A DNA stretch of 64,000 nucleotides from Viridothelium virens. Its lineage: Eukaryota > Ascomycota > Dothideomycetes > Trypetheliales > Trypetheliaceae. Shown piece after piece: positions 1 to 12,000 of the stretch. The translations under genes and the position numbers were made by a program. Where the stretch lies: NCBI GenBank assembly GCA_010094025.1, contig ML991840.1, positions 1 through 64,000 of the forward strand, written 5' to 3'. The notes beneath the pieces are model-generated. The model was not told where the DNA came from. It searched no databases and saw only the letters and a program-made list of their open reading frames with translations. Each line of letters starts with the position of its first letter. The stretch's first letter is position 1.

Positions 1-145
1 ACGCCCTCCACAATGGCTTTCTCAGTAATTTTAGCGACTCAAAAATTGCATCTAATCGAGAGCGTTATTTTTATATAATTTATATTATTCTAGCTACTCT
101 AATTGTTGAAATAAATGCATCCAAAGCTGAGGTGGTGGAACCAAT

Positions 146-580
146 TTGGGGTGTGCAGGTGGTGGGACCGTGCAGGTGGTGGGGAAAACCCATATACCTC
201 TATCGGCTATAAGCGGCAAAACACTTTATGACACTAACACCTCACCTTACATCGGCAGGACCACCTTCCCTCCTCTAATCGTCTACTTGAATGCCTTAGT
301 CTACGTTCGCGAAATCGACCTCACCGTCACCGATCCCGCCGCCAAAGCTAATCTCGACGCGCAAATCCTTCAAATCCCCGAATTTAGCTTCGGTGTCGAC
401 GTCCCCATCGACGAACTCGACGTCCCCATCCAAAACGTGCCTCCAAAATCCCTCATTTGGGCTAATTGTTACAAGCTTGAGCTTGGAGCGGATGGGGGTA
501 TCGCTGAGGTGAGGCCGAATAGCGAAGAGACGGGTGGTGGACGTAGTACGATCGGAGGAGATCAGTATGTGGCGACTTAG
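146..580 (+). CDS. Weak open frame, unrecognised
   Basis: An open frame of 144 codons with no family I recognise. Its middle carries a run rich in Asp, Val and Pro with a repeated DVPI motif, and its composition is plausible for a coding exon. No clear start context, signal peptide or intron signals were found, and the first codons lie in a short tandem repeat, so the true 5' end, if the frame is real, is unknown. It could be a fragment of a gene cut by the repeat, or chance. Confidence 0.2.
   Translation: MGCAGGGTVQVVGKTHIPLSAISGKTLYDTNTSPYIGRTTFPPLIVYLNALVYVREIDLTVTDPAAKANLDAQILQIPEFSFGVDVPIDELDVPIQNVPPKSLIWANCYKLELGADGGIAEVRPNSEETGGGRSTIGGDQYVAT
153..184 (+). repeat. Short tandem repeat, two copies of a 14-mer
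   Basis: The 14-mer GTGCAGGTGGTGGG occurs twice, two bases apart, and a related GAGGTGGTGG lies just upstream near 130. A repeat of this kind could be the end of a mobile element or a simple duplication. No partner inverted copy was found nearby. Confidence 0.5.
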
Positions 581-912
581 GGTTGCTGCCGATCCGAGAA
601 TGGAAGTGAGCAAGAAGAATTTTTCATTGTGTTCTATCAAGCTATCCTGCGATTTAGGCAACAAGAGCGAACGGTATTTAATAGAGCTCGCCACTTCGTC
701 GATCCGGGTCCGTCGCGGTCTTGAGACATTCCTCCTCCAGGTTGCATTAAAATATGGGAAATTCTTGAAATGCTTTTACATTACTTCGGTGCAGACCTTG
801 AGGTGAGCTACGGCTATAGTAACATTCAGTCGATCTCGTCTGTTAGGTAATTTCAAGGTAAATTGACGAGGGAGCGAGCAGTCCTGGTTCAGCGTTGACG
901 GCAACATTCTCA
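581..912. other. Intergenic, nothing recognised
   Basis: This is the downstream side of the minus-strand gene ending at 913. No exon, RNA gene or repeat could be supported here. Confidence 0.4.
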
Positions 913-2258
913 TCACTGGCGTTTGGCCTCCTTCCTTGAAACAGTCGTCCCCTTCCATTCTTCTTTCCGCTTCCTCTTTCTCACAAGTGGAGCCATGGAA
1001 TCCTGGGTCTGGTCACCATAAAAGCTAAGATGGATCTGGTCGGATTCTACGGAAGTTCTCGCTGACCGACTGAGACTTCGTTGCGTCGGAGCCTCATTGC
1101 TGGCACTCCGCTGAGCGCTAAGTAAAGTTATCTCGCTCAATCGGCTGCTTCGTCTCAATTGGCTGTAATCCTCGACATGCTCTGCTAATATAGCGCTGTT
1201 TGTGTGGCTGCTCCCTAGGCTGCCTTCACGAGATCCAGTAGCAAATACGGATCTAGGCCCTTGACGCACGGGAGGCTTCTTTGGAACATCCTGAAGATAA
1301 TCTGATTCATCAGGCTCACTTGGAGGATTCCACTGTTCTCTTGCAAGAGGAGTATACATCGAGTCAATGACGCTATTGTTCGCAGCGAGTAGATGGATCC
1401 ACCAAAGGGCAAGGTTCACTGTCAAGTCATTCTCACCATGCCTGTCCCACTTCACAGATTTCAACTCCATCAAGCCTGCGAGTTCGGCCCGGTGCAGCGG
1501 ATGGCCGGTTGTCTTCGGTGTATCTACTGGTGACACGCGGAACAGCACAACTTCCTTTTCCGTAATGATAAGCTGTATCTGGAGTTGATCAAAATGCAAT
1601 ACTTGAAAACTTGAAGCACTGGATCCAACTTACTCCTGGTTCGCGATCCCCAACGGACACGGCCCAGAGGCACATCACTGCTTGCCCACTTCCTGTTTAC
1701 TTTCGTATCACCAGGTAGGATAATTTTTGGGCGATTAGTAAGCTGTGCATCGATGTCGGAAGATCTGCGGCGTACGCCAGCCCAATCAGGGGCTCCCTTA
1801 AAGGGTTTCGCTGAAGAACCTACCACCATTTGCATGTTGACATTTTGAAATCTGTAGCATTGTTCGCGTGCCTTTGAAAGTGCTTCTGTTACAACGACCT
1901 GGTTCCATTGTCCTACAGGATTCTGAATGGATGGTTCGGCGCCTACTCTCCGGACACTCTCAGAGCGCGGCTCAATTTGACGTGGCTCGGTGTCTAGGGG
2001 CTTCTCCAGAACCCGAAACAATAAGCCAGCTGACATGTTCCGCAGCGCGTCAAAGCTGAATTCTTCCCATGGCTGGATTTCTTTCGGCCTGAAGCTAGCA
2101 TCAGCTCTCGTATTTTGCTTGCTCGTCGGTTCATCACTGAAGTACAGGACGCTTGGGTTTTCGTTTTGAAGATAATATAGAAGGGTTGACTTCTTCATAG
2201 CGATTGATGAAGTGTAATTTGTTGAGACTGAGGAGCCCACGAAAGCTGACAAAAGCAC
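913..2258 (-). pseudogene. GDTK-motif, PD-(D/E)XK-like fungal protein, frame broken once
   Basis: The protein resembles a large filamentous-fungal family of unknown function. It has an N-terminal FSDEPT segment, a WNQVVVTEAL helix, an ILPGDTKV core and a segment ending in INSRY that runs into LIITEKEVVLFRV, followed by an LALWWIHLLAAN helix and a basic, Ser-rich C-terminal tail. The acidic and GDTK core looks like a PD-(D/E)XK nuclease fold, but this is inference. The conserved segments before and after about position 1573 lie in different frames one base apart. A GTAAGT at this spot does not give an intron that keeps the conserved residues in phase, so a one-base indel is the simplest reading. 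It is divergent from the kinase-like gene at 2814. A sequencing error is the main alternative. Confidence 0.6.
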
Positions 2259-2813
2259 TGCTACGTGCTATTGGGGACTTGCAGTTGTATATGTTTGCTT
2301 GGATCCCATTCTCGGAGAAGTAACGAGTGCCGCTATCACAGGCAACAGCTCAACACGGGCGTATACGCAGCTTCCCAGGCGGCAGAGTCGAATGACATAC
2401 GGTCACATGCGCATGGCTTGCATCGGACCTCCCTAGTAGGGACGTGTTCTGCGGGTCGGAGAGATCTAGTCTGCTGATAATGACACCACAAGTCCACAAC
2501 GACCGGTCTATTTGGGCTGGGACAACAGAGTCGCAGAAACATCATAAAGCAATGAGCGCTAGAATGAGAAACTTAGCCTCTTTAGATATGAACTGTACAC
2601 GAAACACCAAAAACTGTGTAAATAATAGTTGTATTGAGCTTTCTGGAGGATCGGTATGGGTGAATTGTTGAATGCACCACGTCATCGATGCATGATCTCT
2701 GTCGGTAGCCGAGTTCAACGAGCCAGATTCCATCTGTATTCAAGGCGGACGAATGCCTATCGTCACTTCGCGATGTCAAGTTCGCTTGCAGATTCGCAAT
2801 CACAAATGTCTAC
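2259..2813. promoter_or_regulatory. Divergent intergenic region between two accessory genes
   Basis: About 555 bp separate the two divergent genes and should hold both promoters. No distinct motif, RNA gene or repeat stands out. Confidence 0.35.
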
Positions 2814-3735
2814 ATGTCTGAACGGAGAGCCGCAATTGAAGAGTTTGAGGAACTGCCGCAATCGAGTGAATGGAAGTTATGGAAATTTGAACACACAAAG
2901 CGACCAATCAAAGTTCTCAAATTGCTTCATCAAAATGGCCAGCATGAGCCGACCACGGCAACTCATGGCTATGTGTTCAGCGTACTGATCGATTCGAACC
3001 CTTATGCGCTGAAGATGGTACCTTCCAAACCAACTCCCTTGCACAAAACCTATTCACTAACGTATCCAGTTCAAATTTTTTGATGTAGAGACTGACAAAG
3101 ATGAACTAATACCTCTAGATAAGGACATGGTTTCTGACGATGAATATGAAAGTCAACGCGATCCCTTCTATGCCGAGTGTCGCGCATATGGCTGTATCTA
3201 TAGCAAGAAGAGACGCAATACTGCACTCGTCGTCAGATGCTTTGGTTTCATCTCTGTTCCCGCACGAATGGAAAAGACACTGACCGAGCGATTCAATGTG
3301 GAAAAGTGGAACCGTCCAGAACATGAGTATGATCTCAGACCAGAGGATAGGTCGCCTTTCCGCGCACTCGTGAAGACTTTAGTCACAAGGAACGATCCTC
3401 TGAGTCAAGTTAGGCTTCGGAAAATGAGAGACGATGTGGATGAGCTTCGTCGTATTGGGGTGTTTCCGATGGATGTGAGCCTCAGAAATTTTGTCGGTGG
3501 CCGCCTAGTAGATTTTGGTTCCTCGTGAACAATGCCGTACTTTTTGGCAAGAATTCGTGCAGAAATTCAGCTTGAGATGGATTTTGAGTATGATCTGAAC
3601 AGCTTTGATGAGATGGTCGAAGATACAGGGATCAAGACCACGATTCGCGCCATCCGCAAAGAACCAGAACCTAGCAAAAGGCGATATCCAGAGCGAAAGC
3701 GCAATAAGACTCGAATTTTCGGTCATGATCCGTAA
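2814..3735 (+). pseudogene. FTA2-type kinase-like protein with an in-frame stop
   Basis: The coding exons are 2814..3017 and from 3070 on. The 52-nt intron 3018..3069 has a CTAAC branch site, and its removal restores YALKM-FKFFD, the usual beta-3 strand region of this family. Kinase-type residues are visible: Lys67 (YALK), Asp203 and Asn208 in PMDVSLRN, and Asp216 in VDFGSS. The family, often labelled FTA2/Sim4 kinetochore-like in fungi, reads FGSSWT next. Here TGA stands where the Trp codon TGG is expected (3526-3528), and the same frame continues with the family's next block (DLNSFDEMVEDTGIKT) to 3735. This looks like a single nonsense change truncating the protein at 220 residues. A kinetochore role is not implied, since the family is widespread in accessory gene sets. 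Confidence 0.65.
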
Positions 3736-5141
3736 TAGAGATCATTTCCAATGTTTCGTTCGGGCGGCTTTTGATCCGTTTTGGAATGTAAGCAGATGCC
3801 AAGCAATCAGACGAGATACTTGTTCTAGAGAAGCAATACATTCCACTCAAATACCAAAAGCTTTCCAGCCCAGGGAATGAGGTCAGGATAGTGGTCCGGT
3901 GGCTCCAGATGAAAGATCCAATTTATTCCAGTACTCGCACTGGAATGATTGGAGCGCCCTGAAAGTAGGAATGAGACATTATCTTAGTGTCAGGAATCAG
4001 TCCAGCGCAACTACTCTACTATATATGGAAAGAGGCAAATGATAACCTAGATTTCCATTCTCTTGCCACAACTTGAAACGAGATTGAAGCCTAGATGAAA
4101 GCTGCTGCGACGACTCTCTTCTTCAGGACCAATTAGATCAATGTGCCATATTTGAAACTCTATCGGCAGAACCTTGTGCTGGTATTTTAAGTCTCATTGA
4201 TCTTTCAGGCATTGACAAATACTGTTTCTGCAGGTCGGGACAGCGTTCGTTGCTTTTTAAAGAGTAGCTACTTCTTCATACCTCAAATCTCAACAGGCCC
4301 CACGCAGCATATTGACAGGGAGTGGAGTGCGATGAACACCTTGTAATCATTTCATACAGCGAGTGGCCTTTGGTAAAATAATTCAAAACTTACCCGAAGG
4401 CTCTCTTCCATCTCTAGAGACTTTACCGTAATGCCATTAGCATGTAAAATCGCGAATTGCGAATACAATGCTTTTGAACGGAATTCGAGAAGAGAAGGTA
4501 TTTGTTTTGTCCAAGCCCTATACACGGACAAGGAGGAATCCAACATAGAAAAGGAAATATGTAAGAACGGTTGATGTGATACCAAGACTTTAGACAGTGC
4601 CGTTAGTCAAGTTCCGACGGAACTTAATGCAAGCGTATCTCTATCACTAATTCTCAGTTTTCCCTTCAGTAAATTATCAAGACTGATTATTTATTATTTT
4701 CCGTATTTGAGAAATTAATTATTGATGTATTCAACTGTCTCTATCAAATCTTCAGTAGACTTGCGAAAACATAAATACCGAGTACTGGGTAGAGACTGGG
4801 TAGTCTGAGTAGAGGAAGGGCAGCCGACGGCTCGAATTTCCCTCTTTCGTCTAAGTAGTACTCTAGAATATTGTTTTAGCCCGAAGGTATCCAAGCAAGC
4901 ACGGGCGGTCATCCTCCCCTTCGATAACAACAATAATCCCTGATTAGTCTCGTCGAAGAAATTGCTCCGCGCCTACATACAATTTGCTAACAAATTTCTG
5001 TGGTGTTTAGATTTGATCATCTCTATATTCGTAATGGCATGCGTGGGTTGGGCCACCAGAGATACATGTTCTACCTGGGAGGAACTAAATGTCACCACCA
5101 TTGACTCCAACAGAAACCCTCTTGCTATCCAAAATGATTTC
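3736..5141. other. Intergenic, no gene recognised
   Basis: About 1.4 kb with moderate AT content. Only short open frames without family resemblance are present. It contains the 3' flanks of the kinase-like gene and of the minus-strand membrane-protein gene. Confidence 0.4.
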
Positions 5142-6730
5142 TCAGACCGATTCGATTGGACAATGCTCTTTTTGTATCGCAGGCAATGGATACTGCAGAA
5201 GCTCGAGCCGTGATACCACGTCGGCCTCGGTCCCTGGCAAATACCGGCCTGCTACAGACTGTACGTCGAAACCTACCGTCTTGGAGATACCCGCTGCATT
5301 CATTCCAGATATCAGCTCATCGTTACTTGAACGGTGAAATACGTTTGGTTGGTGGCTTGGCTCGGCTCTTTTTTGGATACTTGATCTTCTGCTTCTGGAG
5401 TTCGAATTGTCTCCCCTTAGGTATGTCGATAGTGTCGTTTTGATCTTGTCCAAAAACTCTCTCGACCTCTTATTAGTGATAATGCGGCCTGGACGCATAG
5501 CAGGAAGGCATATTGCAATATTTGCAACACCGATTTCGATCTGGGACCAGAATAAGAGAAGTGTAGTCGTACCAATGATGTCTGAAGAGGAAACACCTAG
5601 AACATTTCCAGGCTTCCCATTCTTGAGATAGCTAGCGTTATATCTAACATTGATATAAAGACGGAGGATGCCACAGACGAGGGACAGAGTACCCGTGAGG
5701 AGGGTGGCAACGACAGCGACCTTTTGAATCACGGCCATGTGCAGCCGCAAAACCTAATGCCAACATCAGAACGCTTGTGAGTGGTGACTAAGGCGAAGGC
5801 TGATTGATTACCATGGGTAACGGCAGTAAGATGATGAACACATCTCCGACAACGTCGAAAGCGCAACCGAACGTGTTCTCCGCTCTTATGTCTAGACAAT
5901 CTCTTCTCAAGTTAGCTATCGAAGCTGAACTACTGCTGAATTTCTTACTCTCCCAGAGCTTCGGCGCCACCCCATATAGCCTATTTAACAGTTCTGTCAG
6001 ATCAAAAAAAGTCGGAGCAAGTTTCAATACGATTGATGGCTTACCGAGAAGCGTCGACCACACATAAAAAAGCTGGACAAGGAGAAGATAGTAGACCACA
6101 AGAGAACAAGAGCAAAAAGGGTCCAATTGATGATATCGAAAGTTCTATTGCCGCCGCCGTTTTTATTGGCAAATATTCGACGATAAAGGAAGAGGACGGA
6201 GAGCTTCATGAAGCCAAGAGCGGCGTAACAGAACGAAGTCAGAAACCATACAAACTAGATATCTGGATCAGGATCTTTGGAGGAATTTAGTGGACTAAGT
6301 GACGAGAGTACCTGGAAGAAAACATTCAATCTATGCTGCACGTTAGGAGCATCCGAAACCATCAACTGGTGCCCAATGACTTGTTTAGCAACGCCTACGA
6401 CCACATTAGCGAGTATGCTCTGCGATTTCCAGGACGCCGGAATTTGGATGCACCAATGATCAAGCCAAGTCCAAATGCGAGATTGAATAACCAGCCGAGA
6501 ACGCATGACCACTCGTCCCACCCGAGTCCTGTCTTGCTAGTCCTCCTGAAATGAAAGCGCACGACAACTGCCGCCAGGCCTATCGCTGGGAAGAAGGCAC
6601 CGATGAAGGCACATGCTGCGGGAGTGGCATAGTAACCCATTGTCGAAGAGAATGCTGTGACTAAATATTCGAGTTCTTCGGGACAACGATCAACGTAGTT
6701 ATACCGTAGATGTATCGTTGACCTGGACAC
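5142..6730 (-). CDS. Rhodopsin-domain integral membrane protein (copy 1)
   Basis: This is a seven-helix fungal membrane protein of the Fung_rhodopsin type (PF20684), a family with no proven function in most fungi. Hydrophobic helices appear in order: ACAFIGAFFPAIGLAAVVV, the WDEW motif followed by VLGWLFNLAFGLGL, FVWFLTSF..FMKLSVLFLYRRIF, a helix before FMC, the DVVGDVFIILLPLPM helix, VAVVATLLTGTLSLVCGILRLY, and TTLLLFWSQIEIGVANIAICLPA. A basic, Ser-rich cytoplasmic tail follows. The pieces require at least four short introns; the clearest are GTACTC..ATCTAG (about 6251-6309), which joins FFQ to FVWFL, and GTAATC..CATTAG (about 5753-5814), which joins LPMV to LRLHM. The start may be 6730 or the Met at 6640. 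Two further members occur in this window. Confidence 0.75.
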
Positions 6731-9017
6731 TAACTAACACTCTCCGGTGAGTCACAACGTGTCTAGCAGGTGCCATGACTAGCATACCGGTGTATTGAGC
6801 TAACTATCCCTGACTGCGTCCCTTGATGCTTCTCGCCAGAGATTGTTGGAGGATTTCACAATATAATACGATTGTCATCCGCAGGGGCAAGAGAAGCGAT
6901 GCAGTTGCGCCGATTATGGGACAGCAGGTACAAGAACTGGTCAGGCTAGTTTTATCTGGTCTGAAAAAGCTCAAGCAACGTATGAAAGTATCATTCACTT
7001 GATACTTTGACGAAGGTGCAAGGAAAAAAAGAATCAATGCCCATGGGAATCTGCGAGTGCAGAAATCAAGCAATAACTCGCATTTATGTTTGAAACATTT
7101 TGGAAGACTTGAAAGCTCAGCTGAAGAAGCAATGATGCCTGCAAGAAATATTTCATGCGCAAAATGCCATCTCTGCATTAGTATGACGACCTTGAGCGCC
7201 GTCCTGCAGCTAATCGATGGATAATGCGGCTGACACACCAGCCTAGTACCCGATGCAGGATGTTTCAACACACCATACAAGGGCACATATACACAAGCAA
7301 GCTCAACAGAAGTCTGGAAGAGATGTAGATACTGTTACCTCACCTTCTCGCCTTCCTCATATCAGGCATGAGGGCATGGCAATACATTAGACGCTCTTCA
7401 AGACACCAAGGGCGATTGATGAGCCACTCATCTTGACGACTTGCTCCCGTTTCGTTGTCACTCAGTCTATTCTTCATAGTGTATCACTGGCGAAGAGGCG
7501 GAAAGGTTGCATCCAGGGCGGGATGTTTTCGCTGAAGCTCTGCGTGTTGGCCTGTACGGGCGTTGCATTTTTTGTCAGCTACTTCGTCAGCCGCCAAGCT
7601 GGAAACTTGCTCTCTGTGCCTGGTCATTCATAAACACATCTAAAGTGCACCTAAAAATTGGAGTCGCTGTTTCCTATTCCCGGAATCATAAACAATAGCT
7701 CGCAACTAAACAGTTCCTACATTACTTTAGTGCAACTTTCCGCGTTGTTGCTTACTATAGGTAGGTACCTCGGGAATCCTCCCGCTCCCGTGCCGGCGCT
7801 TCCCGCTTGCCTCCAGTGGTTGACACTAATTCTCGAGATATCGCTCGCGGCTTCGAGATATACTCAAAGTTCGAGGGCGCTGAGTGAACAAAAGGACGCG
7901 ATATATGAGACCCGTATCATCCACACTCACTCGGTACTGGGCCATCTTTGTCACATTAACAAATGAAAAAAAGGTGCGATGGTATAACGACAGCTTTCGC
8001 TAGAGGTGGCTATCCGACAAAAACAAAGTGAGTTGTTGCAATGGATTATGTCGCAGACAGGTTCATCGCATCTCCACGCTTGGCAGCGCTTCGCGAATCG
8101 CGATAGAGTAGAACGAGAAAAACACTGCGGAGCCATCTCAAAGCAGCTGGAGCACCTTGGTCATCGGCAATCGCTCAATGCAAGAACATCAAAAGCGGCA
8201 ACTTATTTCTCAGCCGAAGAGCCTTGCAATCATGTTAGCTACATAGCCTTCCATTTACCAACTGCCGTTCAACACATTGATAACGCTGGGCTAGAGTATC
8301 GCAAGCAGCGCTTGATACGAGCGTAGCATAACTCATGCTCAAGGTAGACTTGTAGGCAACACAATGAAGCCATTACCAAAGTTCATGTGCATTTGATTCG
8401 CCCATGTGAAATGAGTTGGGGTGGCTCGATACGCAGCTTGAAGTTTGAGACTCGTGGCGCGATCGGAGTGGGGTGGGGTGCGGAAGGATCACGATCATCG
8501 ATTGAAAGATCGCGCTAGAGTACGATATCGTACCTCTAGAGTTATTCATAGAACACGATCCTTGCCTCCCGCCTTCTTCGCGCTGCAGTCCGTATCATCA
8601 CCCTTCCACCATCGAAGTCGAAGGCATTCTAGGCATCGTAGAATATGCATGCTAGATTTCCGAGATGAGCTGGATGCCTGAAGAGGCGAAGTAATCACCC
8701 AAAGGCGCTGCAATCTAGTAGGGTTGCTTTTGCTGCTTTGCAAAAGCCATGCGCCCGGTCTGGGCGGCTGCAGCGAATGATCTATCATTCCTCCACCCCC
8801 TGATTGGTGTCTAGGCGCCTTGATGTTACCTCTACTTTTGGAATTACGCAGGTCACAGCCTCTCCGCCTTCCCTGGGTCAAGGCTGATGCTTTCATGAAA
8901 TACCCTGAAATGCATTCTCGCTCAGCTTTCCCAGCAAGCTTGTGTCTTCCTTAACCTATACTTCTTATCAAAGGTCTTCCAACACTGGTAGGGCCCATAT
9001 TATCAATCTTTCTCTCC
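6731..9017. other. Gene-poor interval
   Basis: About 2.3 kb in which I can support no gene. Open frames of 60-160 codons occur on both strands, but none shows conserved motifs or convincing splice structure. The right end holds the promoter and leader of the hydrolase-GTPase gene. Confidence 0.4.
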
Positions 9018-12000
9018 ATGGCAGCTGAGGGTGTTCCCACACGACTGATTGTTTGCGTGGATGGAACGTGGTGTACGCCTGATGGACCCCATGGTAAGAC
9101 TAGCAATAGGGATTGCGGGATCCCGTGTTCGTCTAATTAGACGAGTTCTCGACAATCAGCAGAGTGCCAATGCGGAAATGAGCTGACACCATATCCCGCT
9201 TCCTCTGTGCCCGCACAATTGAAGTTGCAACGCCGCTGACGAATCTCCAGGAAACGAGCATCAAAATATCAGCAATGTTTATCGCCTGTGCGCTAGTGTC
9301 AAAGAGGGTCCCGTGGTAGATAAACAAGGGAACAACTTCATACAACGTAAGAAGTACTTCAATGGCATAGGCTCGAAAGACAACATATCACGACTGAAAA
9401 GGTTGAAAAGCGGTGTTCTCGGGGAGGGATGCTCAGAGTTGATTCGAGACGTTTATGATGAATGCTGTCAGCTGCCCGGCCATTCGCAAGATGAGTTATG
9501 GCTTTATGGCTTCAGCCGCGGAGCTTACATCGTACGCGCCGTTGCGGGCCTGCTCCATTACATACGTGCTCTCACTTCAGCGGGGACGACTAATTTCCAA
9601 ATGGATTATTCGAAGGCACTCGGGCAGTACAAGAATATGCAGAAAAATTCCAAACTACAGCAAGGGCGAATCCACGAAATACTTGCCTCTGCTACGCGAG
9701 AAGCGCCAAAAATCCAGTTTTTAGGAGCGTTCGATACGGTCAAGTACTTCAGCGATCGAGAACTGTACGATATCTCTTTTAACCACTCGATCCGTCACTT
9801 CCGCCATGCTCTTGCCCTTAACGAGTATCGGCGAGCCTTTATTCCAGAATATGCCTTCCCTGAGTTTTATCATGGAGGTCTTTCGAACCGGAGCTTTGTG
9901 CAAGCCTGGTTTATCGGCGCACACATTGACATGGGTGGGTCCGCTGCACGAGATGGCTTAGCTCTTTATCCCCTGCAATGGATGTTGCTTGAAAGCAGGC
10001 ATCAAGGTCTAGCTCTTGAATTTGACCGATCTCTTGAGTCTCGGGCATATATCGATAACCCGCTTGAGGTCTCGCTATCTGAAGCAGAAGGCGAGGAGAA
10101 GTTGTCGAGGTATTGGAATTGTACCACCAAGAACAAATTGCAAGTCACGATGCAAGATATACGCAAAACGCACACCTCATCAAGGTATCAAGGGCGATAC
10201 AGCATCCGTGTCAACCAACATAATGCGATTTATTACGTGAAGGAAAGCCGCAAGCCATTCAGCGAAGGGACTCTCAGAGGGTACTGCGAGTATGGTAAGT
10301 GCTACAGAACTTTACTTGTTACACCTCATCACGCCCTAGTCATGGATTGCAATACATCTCTTCGCCGTCACCTGAAGTTCAGACTGCCTATACCTATTCA
10401 TAGATAGTCTTGCGCCTACATCAACTGCCTTGATGGCGGTAAATCAATGTCTTTGACAGGTTTGGAAATCAAAATGATAGTTGCATCAGAAACAGTGTTG
10501 ATCTGGAACGGTTGCTTCCCAGCTGTAATTTTGGTGAAAGTTTTCTTCAGCCCAAACTCGCCTTGGGACTTGGGCCCTCTGAGCCTTGAACCAGTATACA
10601 CTTTCGTCAGTACATTTTCAACACCACTTTGACGAGCAAATACGCTCTTTGCGGCTATCTCATTAATTTCAAAAGAGCGTCGAGGCCGCATATTGCTCAC
10701 AGGATGTACTCTGAGAGCCTCCTCAGATGGAGCTCTTTCTCTATGACACTCAGATCGATATCGAGCTGCGCTGTAAAAATGCGTGCTAATTAGTGTTAGC
10801 TCCGCAGGGCACCATTATTCATCCATCTGTCTACCTGATCCTCGAAGAGTACCCGGGTTGTCTATTAGGCACAAAAGAAATGACCGACCGACAGCATATT
10901 GAGAATTGGCGCAATATGGCTCTCACATCAAGCGAGGGGTTTTGGAGCGAACAAGGTGATCTTAGTTTGGAGGTCGAAAGGATTCCTATCCGGGTATTGG
11001 TTTGTGGCAACACCGGCGTGGGAAAATCCACTTTGGTGAATAAGATCTTTGGCGAAGAAGTCACGACGTCTTCAGATCGGAAAGCAGGCTTGCACGATGT
11101 CAATAACGCCTTTACAACACCAAGTCGACCCGATCTTATAATCCATGACTCCGGAGGCTTTGAAGCTGGAGGGGATGAAGAGATCCAGAATGTCAAGCGA
11201 TTTGTCGTAGAAAAGTCAGCGGCCGGTGACATCAAGGATCGGTTGCACGTGATATGGCAAGTGGAACGCTTCTCTGTACCATGTCTTGCAGCTAAATCAC
11301 TTCAGGTTCTGCATTGATGTCAACACCGCTCGTACCCAGCAAAGAGCGACACGAAAGCTTTTCGAGGCTTGTTCACAAAGCGCGAAGAACATTCCGATTG
11401 TAGTCATTGCGACAAAGAAGGACGAGTTCATCCGAATGCAAAAGGGAACAGCGTTGGAGCAGATGCCAAATATGGATAGTATTCCAACAAGAGAGTTCAT
11501 GGCTCGTCTGCAAAGCTTTCCCGAAGAGCAGCTCCAAGAAAGAATGAAGCTGATAGAGAATGAGTTACTGGAGGTGGACACAGGGAGATTCGACGCTATC
11601 TTAGGTGTATCAAAAGGTCGGAGAATTGACGACACCTTTGCTCTCGCCCCAAACTGACTCGGGCAACAGATGACGAGGCATCGCTTAGATTTCTTACGAC
11701 GGAGACACTGCGTTGCTTTGATCACGAGAAGGTTCGCCTGTCCTACATTGCCGCGCAAGTGAACACTATCGATCTGAAAGTCGAACTAGCTATTGCGGAG
11801 AGCATGCGAGTATACAAGCACACCATGCGAACTTCAGTCGCTTCAGGAATTATACCAGGAGGAGCTACAACTACCCGTCTCACCGTGGCCGCGGTGGTCT
11901 GTCAGAAAGTCGTCAACTGCTTCGGAGTACCCGGTGTGAGCGTACAAACTATCCAGCAAATTGTGAAAACGGTCGTCTGGGATGACGTTAAAAACAACCT

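Noticed and set aside
1590-1650. GTAAGT in the GDTK-motif gene as an intron donor
   Set aside because: The candidate intron would delete the conserved VLQVFKYC..NSRY segment and does not restore the downstream frame.
6804-7286. 160-codon minus-strand frame upstream of rhodopsin-domain copy 1
   Set aside because: It has scattered hydrophobic runs but no family order, and no splice link to the neighbouring gene.
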